Origin: MGBC131033 sp910585655 | Lineage (GTDB): Bacteria > Bacillota > Clostridia > Lachnospirales > Lachnospiraceae | DNA length: 16,627 bases | Assembly: GCA_949502025.1 (NCBI GenBank) | Contig: CATBCG010000085.1 | Location: forward strand, 1 to 16,627 | Reading direction: 5' to 3' | Shown: one piece after another, positions 7,710 through 13,276 of the stretch | Layout of the letters: the number at the start of each line of letters is the position of its first letter | Numbering within the stretch: the first letter of the stretch is position 1 | The notes under the pieces: model-generated | Told to the model about the DNA's origin: nothing | Databases searched by the model: none | What the model saw: only the letters and a program-made list of their open reading frames with translations | Translations under genes and position numbers: made by a program

Positions 7710-8057
7710 TTAAAAATCTGCCATTTTGTTTAACTCAGACTGGATCAGGCAGTAGTTTACGATAGATAAACCGAAAATAGCAAGCAGCAGATAAAGAATC
7801 GCATTGTTGGAATCAGTAGGCATACCATGTAATGCCCTGGCAGCGTTTACCTTCTCGCCGGCTTTATAATACCAGTAAAATAGATAAATGCTACAGGTGA
7901 TTAAACCTAACAAAAAGACTACAATACCTGAGGTTGCATTTTCCTCACCTGCCGCTGCATTTAACTCATCTACCATACAAACAAACCAGTAAATTCCATA
8001 AATACCACAGGTGACAATCGATAAAACTACGCACAGTGCAATATTCCTTTGCTGCAT
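7710..8057 (-). CDS. DUF4234 membrane protein
   Basis: A 115-aa hydrophobic protein. It contains two related helical hairpin units, VTCGIYGIYWFVCMVDELN (15-33) and ITCSIYLFYWYYKAGEKVN (53-71), then a third helix (about 86-105). This CGIYxxYW pattern is typical of the DUF4234 family. Function is unknown. The start at 8057 is supported by AGGAGG 5 nt upstream. It is the first gene of a unit with DUF2752, has a strong promoter and a leader of about 100 nt. The two families often occur side by side in Clostridia to my knowledge, which suggests a joint membrane role, but no activity can be assigned. Confidence 0.85.
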   Translation of the reverse strand: MQQRNIALCVVLSIVTCGIYGIYWFVCMVDELNAAAGEENATSGIVVFLLGLITCSIYLFYWYYKAGEKVNAARALHGMPTDSNNAILYLLLAIFGLSIVNYCLIQSELNKMADF

Positions 8058-8082
8058 ATGTTCCTCCTACTCTGTCTACGGA

Positions 8083-8162
8083 CTGTTTCTATACTAAAAA
8101 CAGGCTCCGCGCACTATGTATTTGCTACATGATTTATAAAAATTTTATAAACCTAACATAGT
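8083..8162 (-). promoter_or_regulatory. AT-rich structured leader of the DUF4234-DUF2752 unit
   Basis: The leader of about 100 nt holds CTGTTT (8083-8088) / AAACAG (8098-8103), and the nested repeats ACTATGT (8113-8119) / ACATAGT (8156-8162) enclosing TTTATAAAA / TTTTATAAA (8133-8151). The outermost repeat reaches the transcription start, so part of it may act in DNA. No known riboswitch class was recognised. Confidence 0.35.
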
Positions 8163-8164
8163 CT

Positions 8165-8193
8165 ATTTTAGCAAATATTCAGTTTTTTGTCAA
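8165..8193 (-). promoter_or_regulatory. Strong sigma-A promoter of the DUF4234-DUF2752 unit
   Basis: Minus strand: perfect TTGACA (8193-8188), 17-nt spacer, TAAAAT (8170-8165). It sits in the short gap after the M20 stop codon and is the best consensus -35 in the window. Predicted start near 8158. Confidence 0.8.
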
Positions 8194-8216
8194 CTGTAAG
8201 ACTTTATATTTTATTT

Positions 8217-9662
8217 TTACACTTCAATCGGTCTTAATACGGCATCTGCCGGTACCGGGCAGTAATACCCTCCCTTGGCTGCCGCTTCAAACTCCTTCTT
8301 TGCTTCTTCTATCAGCTCTGGCTGTTCAAACAAATCAATCGCTGCTCCTGCCAGTACCTTTCCGGCATGTAACAACCCCTTATGCCCAATCGAGGTATGA
8401 CCGCAGGAAACATTCTGCCAGCTATGTCCCGGAGCCTTTGAGGCAAAGCAAACCGTATTGATCTGAGCCGTCGGCACCAGCCAGCTTACATCGCCTACAT
8501 CTGTAGAACCCATGCTCTGCTTTTTACTGTACAAATAAGGAATCAAATAGTCATTTAACGGCTTTTTACCATTTTCGGACTGCTCCGCTACCCAATGAGC
8601 AATCTCGTCGCTTTCCTGGCTGGCAGAACCCGGAAGCTTCTCGTCCGGCATTTCATAGGAATCTACCAGCTTTTGCGCGTAGTCTATTTCTTCCTTTGTA
8701 TAGGACGGAACGCCCTCCGCCTTAAAGTTTTCATATAATAATTCCTCTAACACCTTGTTCGGCACGGTATTAGAACAGCCGTCGATAAAGACTTGTTCCA
8801 GTTCTGTTTCCGTCATCATCGCTGCGGCTTTGGCGATTTTATCTACTCTAGCCTGCAACGCCAGCGCATCCTTTGCCAGCATGGAACGCACCATATACAG
8901 CACTCTTGCATACGGCTGCACTACATTTGGAGAAACTCCACCCGCATCAATAATCGAATAATGAATTCTTGCTCCATCCGGCATATGCTCCCGTAAAAAC
9001 TGAACACCAATGTTCATCAGCTCCACCGCGTCTAATGCGGAACGACCATTTTCCGGATTTCCGGCAGCATGAGAAGCAACACCCTTAAAGCGGTATTCGG
9101 TCTGGATACAGGAATTACAGGTGCCGGAGCTTACCTGATTCACATCGTCCGGATGCCAGGTCAGAGCAACGTCTAACTCCTTCCAGATACCATCCCTTGC
9201 CATAAATGCTTTGGCTGCGCCGCCTTCTTCTCCAGGACAGCCATAAAAAATCACGGTTCCCTTACCTGGATGTTCCTCCAGATACTTTTTTACGGCAAAC
9301 GCTGCCGCCAAGGAGCCGGCCCCTAACATATTGTGACCGCAGCCATGCCCGCTGCCGCCAGGCACCAATTCCTTCCGTTCCGTTGCTCCCGCTACCTGAG
9401 ACAATCCGGACAACGCGTCGTATTCTGCCAAAATCCCAATTACCGGCTTCCCGGAGCCATAGCTTCCCTTAAAAGCCGTCTCAATACCCGCTACCGGAGT
9501 TTCTACCTCAAAGCCTTCTTTTTTAAGCACTTCGCAATACAACGCTGCCGATTTGTACTCTAATACGGATAACTCCGCATATTCCCATACCTTATCCGAT
9601 ACATCCGTAAAAATATCTGCCTTTTCCTCAATATAAGAAGTATACATTTTTTTATCTGCCAT
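8217..9662 (-). CDS. M20 family metallo-amidohydrolase, AbgB type
   Basis: A 481-aa di-metal hydrolase, the same length as E. coli AbgB as I recall it (p-aminobenzoyl-glutamate hydrolase subunit B). Visible metal-site motifs are GHGCGHN (105-111, Cys108 and His110), PGEEGG (143-148, Glu145/Glu146), TWHPDD (His170) and a late His in GHTSIGHKG near the C-terminus. The dimerisation domain, with a SHAAGNPENGRSALDAVEL stretch, sits in the middle. M20 enzymes of this clade cleave amide bonds of N-acyl or aminobenzoyl amino acids or dipeptides in the cytoplasm. No abgA partner is in the window. AGGAGA lies 7 nt before the start. It lies 129 nt after the ABC ATPase gene on the same strand, with no terminator or promoter between that I could find, so co-transcription with the transporter is likely. 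The natural substrate is unknown. Confidence 0.9.
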   Translation of the reverse strand: MADKKMYTSYIEEKADIFTDVSDKVWEYAELSVLEYKSAALYCEVLKKEGFEVETPVAGIETAFKGSYGSGKPVIGILAEYDALSGLSQVAGATERKELVPGGSGHGCGHNMLGAGSLAAAFAVKKYLEEHPGKGTVIFYGCPGEEGGAAKAFMARDGIWKELDVALTWHPDDVNQVSSGTCNSCIQTEYRFKGVASHAAGNPENGRSALDAVELMNIGVQFLREHMPDGARIHYSIIDAGGVSPNVVQPYARVLYMVRSMLAKDALALQARVDKIAKAAAMMTETELEQVFIDGCSNTVPNKVLEELLYENFKAEGVPSYTKEEIDYAQKLVDSYEMPDEKLPGSASQESDEIAHWVAEQSENGKKPLNDYLIPYLYSKKQSMGSTDVGDVSWLVPTAQINTVCFASKAPGHSWQNVSCGHTSIGHKGLLHAGKVLAGAAIDLFEQPELIEEAKKEFEAAAKGGYYCPVPADAVLRPIEV

Positions 9663-9679
9663 TTTTTCATCTCCTATTG

Positions 9680-9704
9680 AGCCGAGCTTCGCTCGACTTA
9701 GTTC
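9680..9704 (-). promoter_or_regulatory. Hairpin just upstream of the M20 gene
   Basis: AGCCGAGC (9680-9687) pairs with GCTCGACT (9691-9698), one wobble, around a TTC/GAA triloop. On the minus strand it is preceded by GAACTAAGTC, matching the GAACGAAGTC before the hairpin at 7154-7172. It ends about 8 nt before the AGGAGA ribosome site, so it could affect translation. Confidence 0.45.
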
Positions 9705-9733
9705 CGCTCCATTCGCTATCGGCTACTCTTCCA

Positions 9734-9779
9734 TAGCACAATTTCCAGCCGCAAAGCAACACGTCTGTAAATTGTGCTA
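9734..9779 (-). ncRNA. Stem-loop with conserved apical core (copy B), between ABC and M20 genes
   Basis: A perfect 11-bp stem, TAGCACAATTT (9734-9744) with AAATTGTGCTA (9769-9779), encloses a 24-nt apex. The apex contains CCGCAAAGCAACACGTC (9749-9765), identical at 15 of 17 positions to the core of copy A at 7093-7109. The stems of the two copies have unrelated sequence yet both pair, which points to a conserved structure. It lies about 70-115 nt upstream of the M20 start, the same strand and similar distance as copy A to pepF. No T-tract follows, so it is not a terminator. The ncRNA label is provisional; a dispersed palindromic repeat is the alternative. Confidence 0.5.
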
Positions 9780-9791
9780 GCAGCCTCTTTA

Positions 9792-10547
9792 CTAATACAA
9801 TACTTTTCCTAAAAATTCTTTTGTCCGTGGATTTTGCGGGTTGCCGAACAGTTCCTCCGGCGTCCCTTTTTCTGCGATGATTCCGCCGTCCATAAACAGC
9901 ACCCGGTCGGATACTTCTCTGGCAAACCCCATTTCATGGGTGACGATTACCGTTGTCATTCCATCTTTTACCAGATTTTTAATAACGTTTAATACCTCGC
10001 CTACCATTTCCGGATCGAGCGCGGAAGTCGGCTCGTCAAAGAGCATTACGTCTGGTTCCATCGCCAGAGCCCGGACTATCGCCAGCCGCTGCTTCTGCCC
10101 GCCGGAAAGCCGCTTAGGATATTCGTTGCTCTTTTCCAACAAACCTACCCGGTTTAACAGTTCTTTCGCCATCTCTGCGGCTTCCGCCTTGGTCTTTTTC
10201 CCCAATAACACCGGAGCCATCGTAATATTTTCCGCTACCGTCATATGAGGAAATACATTAAAATGCTGAAATACCATCCCCATTTTCTGTCGATGCAGGT
10301 TGATATCTACTTTTTTGTCGGTAATATCCACTCCTTCAAAGACAATCGAACCTGCGTCCGGAACTTCGAGCAGATTCAGACACCGCAAAAAGGTACTCTT
10401 GCCGCCGCCGGACGGTCCGATGATGGACACCACCTCTCCCTTGGAGATATGCTCGCTGACGCCTTGCAGCACATGCAGATCACCAAAACTTTTATGCAGA
10501 TCTGCCACATTGATCAAATATTCATAATTTGGCTCAGTCACCAGCAC
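9792..10547 (-). CDS. Polar amino acid ABC transporter, ATP-binding protein (GlnQ/HisP type)
   Basis: A 251-aa ATPase that powers amino acid import. All ABC motifs are present: Walker A GPSGGGKST (44-52), Q-loop Gln at 94 (MVFQH), signature LSGGQKQR (147-154), Walker B VMLFDEP (167-173), D-loop SALD and switch His in VTHEMG (about 204). Sequence and size match the polar amino acid uptake (PAAT) subfamily. The start is a GTG at 10547, which overlaps the end of the permease gene by 14 nt (translational coupling). AGGAGG is only 4 nt from this GTG; a second GTG at 10541, 10 nt from it, is an equally good start and would remove two residues. It is the last gene of the transporter set, followed by the M20 gene. 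Confidence 0.95.
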   Translation of the reverse strand: MLVTEPNYEYLINVADLHKSFGDLHVLQGVSEHISKGEVVSIIGPSGGGKSTFLRCLNLLEVPDAGSIVFEGVDITDKKVDINLHRQKMGMVFQHFNVFPHMTVAENITMAPVLLGKKTKAEAAEMAKELLNRVGLLEKSNEYPKRLSGGQKQRLAIVRALAMEPDVMLFDEPTSALDPEMVGEVLNVIKNLVKDGMTTVIVTHEMGFAREVSDRVLFMDGGIIAEKGTPEELFGNPQNPRTKEFLGKVLY

Positions 10548-11226
10548 TCATCCTCCTTTCTAATATCGCTACGCCCTTAGAAAGCGTAAAGGTCAGGATA
10601 AAATAGATAAACCCGACAATCATTAATGGCTCAATCGAAAGATAGAGCGCCCCGGAAACCGTCTTGTACTGCGTCATCAAATCCCCGACAAAGAAGGTAG
10701 AGGACAAAGAGGTCTCTTTGATCATCATAATAAACTCGTTGCCCATCGCAGGTAAAATATTTTTAATCGCCTGCGGCAGAATAATCTTCATCATCGTCTG
10801 ACGGCTGCTTAATCCCAGAGAGCGGGCAGCTTCCATCTGCCCATGATCCACGCCTTCGATACCAGCACGAATTACCTCCGACACATAGGCGGACGAGTTA
10901 AAAATCAAAGCCACCATAATACTCGTAAACTTACTTAAATTCAGCACCGGAAACAACATCGGCAGTAAAAAATAGAAAAAGTATAACTGCAATAAAATCG
11001 GCGTTCCGCGGATTATCTCAATATAAGCAACTGCCAGAAAACGAATCGGATAAAATTTCTTTTTCCCAAACGGAATCCCCAGCCTGTTTTTTCGCAGCAA
11101 AGCCAGCAAGGCTCCAAAAATCAAGCCAAACAATACCGTGATAGCGCTCATTAACAGCGTGTATCCTGTACCTATCAGGAATAAATTCCAGTACCGTTCC
11201 AGAATACGGACAATATTAGAAAACAA
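10534..11226 (-). CDS. Polar amino acid ABC transporter, permease (GlnP/HisM type)
   Basis: A 230-aa inner-membrane permease with about five helices. Family landmarks are the N-terminal helix region GTGYTLLMSAITVLFGLIFG, the IIRGTPILLQ motif (71-80), and the EAA loop EAARSLGLSSRQTMMKIILP (132-151) that docks on the ATPase. The start codon is TTG at 11226, one base after the stop of the substrate-binding protein gene; GGAGG 9 nt upstream lies inside the last codons of that gene. There is a single permease gene, so the channel is probably a homodimer, as in other systems with one permease. The frame ends in MSAGD, overlapping the ATPase start. Confidence 0.94.
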   Translation of the reverse strand: MFSNIVRILERYWNLFLIGTGYTLLMSAITVLFGLIFGALLALLRKNRLGIPFGKKKFYPIRFLAVAYIEIIRGTPILLQLYFFYFLLPMLFPVLNLSKFTSIMVALIFNSSAYVSEVIRAGIEGVDHGQMEAARSLGLSSRQTMMKIILPQAIKNILPAMGNEFIMMIKETSLSSTFFVGDLMTQYKTVSGALYLSIEPLMIVGFIYFILTFTLSKGVAILERRMSAGD

Positions 11227-11227
11227 C

Positions 11228-12061
11228 TTATTCTACCTCCAAACCTAAGGATTTTGCCAGTTCCTTTGCTTCCTCCAACCAGATCTCATACAAGCCCTGC
11301 TCGTTGACCTCTGCCAAAATCTCGTTGATTGCCTCAATCAGCTCTGTTTCGCCCTTTGGTACACCTAATACACTTCCTTCATCCTCCAGGTCAAAATAGA
11401 ACTCGCTAAATGTCAGTTCCTCATAATTTTGCAGATACATTTCTCCGCTTGTTACTGCAGAAGCAATCGCATCTACTTTTCCGCCAGTCAGCATCATGAC
11501 TGCATCGTTCAGGTTTGTAATCGGCTCAATCTGGGCATCCGGAAGCTGTTCCGACACCAGGTTATACTGAAGGGAACCATTCTGCGCCGCTACCTTTTTG
11601 CCTGCAAAATCCTCTGCCGTTTTATACTGATCCGCTTGTTCCTTTAAAATCAAAATACCCTGACCGCCGTCTCCGGTTTTGTTAAAAAAGTCAGAAAGTA
11701 ACATACTCTCGGAACGATCTTTTGTCCAGGACAGCCCGGAAATTACCATATCGGCAGTTCCGGTAGAAACTGCACCCAGTGCGGAATCAAAATCCATCGG
11801 CTCTAACTTTAACTCTACGCCAAGCTGTTCTGCTATGTATTTTCCAAGCTCAATATCCGAACCAACATAAACCGTTTCTCCGCTGCTGATGTCTTCAAAC
11901 TCCATCGGCGCGAAATCCGGGCTTGTTACCATCACGATTTCCCCCGCCTTTTTAATCTTATCCAGACGGCTTTCCTTTTTCCCTGAACAACCAGACAGCA
12001 TAGAAGCCGCCAATACTAAAACCAATGTCAAGGACATTACCATCGTCATTTTCTTCTTCAT
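11228..12061 (-). CDS. Amino acid ABC transporter substrate-binding lipoprotein
   Basis: A 277-aa extracellular binding protein anchored by lipid. It begins with a basic start (MKKK), a hydrophobic stretch and the lipobox LSGC, with Cys25 as the lipidated residue. The mature part is a SBP_bac_3 (PF00497) fold: SPDFAPMEF near the first ligand loop, then DIELGKYIAEQLG, ISGLSWTKDRSE and NGSLQYNL. I chose 12061 as start because GGGAGA is upstream and the signal peptide begins there; an open extension of 26 codons upstream crosses the promoter leader. The ligand is not certain, but a pair of ARG-box-like sites in front of the operon suggests arginine or another basic amino acid. It heads the order binding protein, permease, ATPase, M20 enzyme. 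Confidence 0.93.
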   Translation of the reverse strand: MKKKMTMVMSLTLVLVLAASMLSGCSGKKESRLDKIKKAGEIVMVTSPDFAPMEFEDISSGETVYVGSDIELGKYIAEQLGVELKLEPMDFDSALGAVSTGTADMVISGLSWTKDRSESMLLSDFFNKTGDGGQGILILKEQADQYKTAEDFAGKKVAAQNGSLQYNLVSEQLPDAQIEPITNLNDAVMMLTGGKVDAIASAVTSGEMYLQNYEELTFSEFYFDLEDEGSVLGVPKGETELIEAINEILAEVNEQGLYEIWLEEAKELAKSLGLEVE

Positions 12062-12108
12062 AAAAATCTCTCCCTTTTTGATATATTTTGATACTTCCCT
12101 TTCCGCCA

Positions 12109-12126
12109 AGGAACTATCGTGTTCCT
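12109..12126 (-). promoter_or_regulatory. Small hairpin near the 5' end of the transporter mRNA
   Basis: AGGAAC (12109-12114) pairs with GTTCCT (12121-12126), 6 bp and a 6-nt loop, beginning about 9 nt after the predicted transcription start. It is too small and lacks a T-tract to be a terminator. A stabilising 5' hairpin is possible. Confidence 0.35.
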
Positions 12127-12141
12127 CATGGGCATACATCT

Positions 12142-12169
12142 ATTATACACATTTTTATCGATTTGAAAA
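12142..12169 (-). promoter_or_regulatory. Promoter of the amino acid ABC operon
   Basis: Minus strand: perfect TATAAT (12147-12142) with a weak -35, TTTTCA (12169-12164), at 16 nt. A poor -35 with a perfect -10 fits a promoter that depends on, or is tuned by, a regulator; the ARG-box-like pair abuts it upstream. Confidence 0.65.
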
Positions 12170-12176
12170 GGGGTAA

Positions 12177-12215
12177 AATGAATAAATTTTCATTTTTTAT
12201 GATTATTTATTCATG
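12177..12215. promoter_or_regulatory. Putative ArgR/AhrC operator: two ARG-box-like sites
   Basis: Site 1 (12177-12194, plus strand) is AATGAATAAATTTTCATT; site 2 (12198-12215, minus strand) is CATGAATAAATAATCATA. Each matches the Bacillus ARG-box consensus as I remember it, CATGAATAAAAATKCAAK, at 14 of 18 positions. The sites are 18 bp each with a 3-bp gap, the classic ArgR hexamer geometry (21 bp centre to centre). They lie about 42-80 bp upstream of the transporter transcription start. The region is AT-rich, which raises the chance of a fortuitous match. Confidence 0.55.
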
Positions 12216-12262
12216 CAAGATGACAAATATACCTTTTTACCTGTAGGATAATACCTGCTCTA

Positions 12263-12820
12263 CTAAGAAAAAAACAAATGTTCCACCAGAATTTTAATCC
12301 CCATGAAAATCAAAATCACCCCACCGGCAAGCTCTGCTTTTGCTTTAAACTTTGTACCAAATACATTGCCGATCTTGATTCCGACAAGCGAAAGAGCAAA
12401 GGTAATCACTCCAATAAAAGAAACCGCCGGTACGATAGACACCTGCAAAAAGGCAAACGTAACTCCCACTGCCAGTGCGTCAATGCTTGTCGCTACCGCT
12501 AACACCAGCATATCTTTCACCTGAAAAGAATCGTTTAAATCCTCCGCTTCTCCCATCGCTTCCTTGATCATACTAGCACCGATGATGGAAAGCAGTACAA
12601 AAGCAATCCAATGATCGACGCTTGCTATCAGCCCCTGAAAACGTACGCCCAACATATAACCAAGCAACGGCATCCCTGCCTGAAAACCACCAAAATACAA
12701 TCCTGCCAACGCCGCCTTTTTCCAACTCATCTGACGCAGCGCCAGTCCCTTGCAGATTGATACGGCAAAGGCGTCCATCGACAGCCCTACCGCAATAACA
12801 AATAGCTCTAGCAAATTCAT
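12263..12820 (-). CDS. mntP: Manganese efflux pump MntP
   Basis: A 185-aa, six-helix membrane protein that exports Mn(II) and protects against manganese excess. Two homologous halves each carry the conserved acidic motif: LSMDAFAVS with Asp16 and TSIDALAVG with Asp114. FGGFQAGMPLLGY (43-55) is the family loop after helix 2. Length is standard for MntP. I set the start at 12820, with AGGGGG about 8 nt upstream; the ATG 11 codons earlier lacks a ribosome site. It follows the DUF4250 gene by 45 nt on the same strand. The manganese riboswitch (yybP-ykoY) often found before mntP was not recognised here. No terminator was seen downstream. Confidence 0.92.
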   Translation of the reverse strand: MNLLELFVIAVGLSMDAFAVSICKGLALRQMSWKKAALAGLYFGGFQAGMPLLGYMLGVRFQGLIASVDHWIAFVLLSIIGASMIKEAMGEAEDLNDSFQVKDMLVLAVATSIDALAVGVTFAFLQVSIVPAVSFIGVITFALSLVGIKIGNVFGTKFKAKAELAGGVILIFMGIKILVEHLFFS

Positions 12821-12865
12821 CCTAGTTTCCCCCTGTGATATCTGTTTGTTCATTATATTTATATT

Positions 12866-13045
12866 TTATAAAAACTGGTTTGCATTACTGTCATAATGAT
12901 AATCCAGTTTCCCCAGTGCTTCTTCTATCTCCTGCTGCTCTGCTCCCAAGCTGGCGCACAATTCCTCCAGATTTGGATAAAAGTCCCGTAGTTTCAAATT
13001 CACCCAGCTTAACAGAATCACCGGATCTTGTGGCATTGTTTCCAA
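12866..13045 (-). CDS. Small DUF4250-family protein
   Basis: A 59-aa protein (56 aa from the internal ATG at 13036) read from TTG at 13045. The body reads PQDPVILLSWVNLKLRDFYP, then NLEELCASLGAEQQEIEEAL and ends YHYDSNANQFL. This is the DUF4250 pattern: DPVxLLSxVNxKLRDxYPSLxxLC, a predicted three-helix fold ending in NQF. Function is unknown; the family is widespread in Clostridia and some Gammaproteobacteria. I favour the TTG start because GAGGTGA ends 6 nt upstream, against 15 nt for the ATG. It lies directly upstream of mntP and probably shares its transcript. Its position fills what would otherwise look like an empty 5' region of mntP. Confidence 0.85.
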   Translation of the reverse strand: METMPQDPVILLSWVNLKLRDFYPNLEELCASLGAEQQEIEEALGKLDYHYDSNANQFL

Positions 13046-13104
13046 ATTGCTTCACCTCATTTCCTTATTTTAAAATGTCCATTTGACCAATCCTGACTTA
13101 GTGT

Positions 13105-13133
13105 ATCATATCCTTAGAAAAACTTCCAGAAAA
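13105..13133 (-). promoter_or_regulatory. Possible promoter of the DUF4250-mntP unit
   Basis: Minus strand: TATGAT (13110-13105) with a weak -35, TTTTCT (13133-13128), at 17 nt. The -35 lies in a run of imperfect inverted repeats of the AGAAA-ACTT / AAGTTTCT type (13117-13139). The divergent rarA promoter 80 bp away uses the same TTTTCT hexamer and spacing. Confidence 0.4.
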
Positions 13134-13212
13134 GTTTCTAAAAAGTTTAGAGAAAATTGGATGTTGGTTTACTGTCAGACAACTGCTTCTTTAATTTTTA
13201 CAGGAAAACTAC

Positions 13213-13241
13213 TTTTCTAATAGAAAAAGATATGCTACAAT
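13213..13241 (+). promoter_or_regulatory. Promoter of the rarA unit
   Basis: TACAAT (13236-13241) preceded by TG one base upstream (13233-13234), an extended -10, with the weak -35 TTTTCT (13213-13218) at 17 nt. The imperfect palindrome CTTTTCTAATAGAAAAAG overlaps the -35 and spacer. No SOS box of the usual Firmicute form was seen. Confidence 0.55.
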
Positions 13242-13276
13242 GAAAAAAAATAATAGAGAAAGAGGTTTTCCTATCC

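Noticed and set aside
9734..9779. Terminator after the ABC ATPase gene
   Set aside because: The hairpin is strong but no T-run follows on the minus strand, so readthrough into the M20 gene is expected.
9841..10248. Plus-strand 135-codon frame opposite the ABC ATPase gene
   Set aside because: Serine-rich antisense translation of a strongly conserved ATPase gene; no ribosome site or homology.
12062..12139. Upstream start (MYAHEEHD...) for the substrate-binding protein
   Set aside because: It would bury the lipoprotein signal peptide 26 residues inside, its ATG lies right at the predicted transcription start, and GGGAGA favours 12061.
12141..12262. Terminator of mntP
   Set aside because: Only short AT-rich repeats are present; the best inverted repeat here fits an ARG-box pair better and has no GC stem or T-tract.
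12821..13276. Manganese riboswitch (yybP-ykoY) before mntP
   Set aside because: The space directly before mntP is filled by the DUF4250 coding region, and I could not find the conserved riboswitch motifs further upstream.
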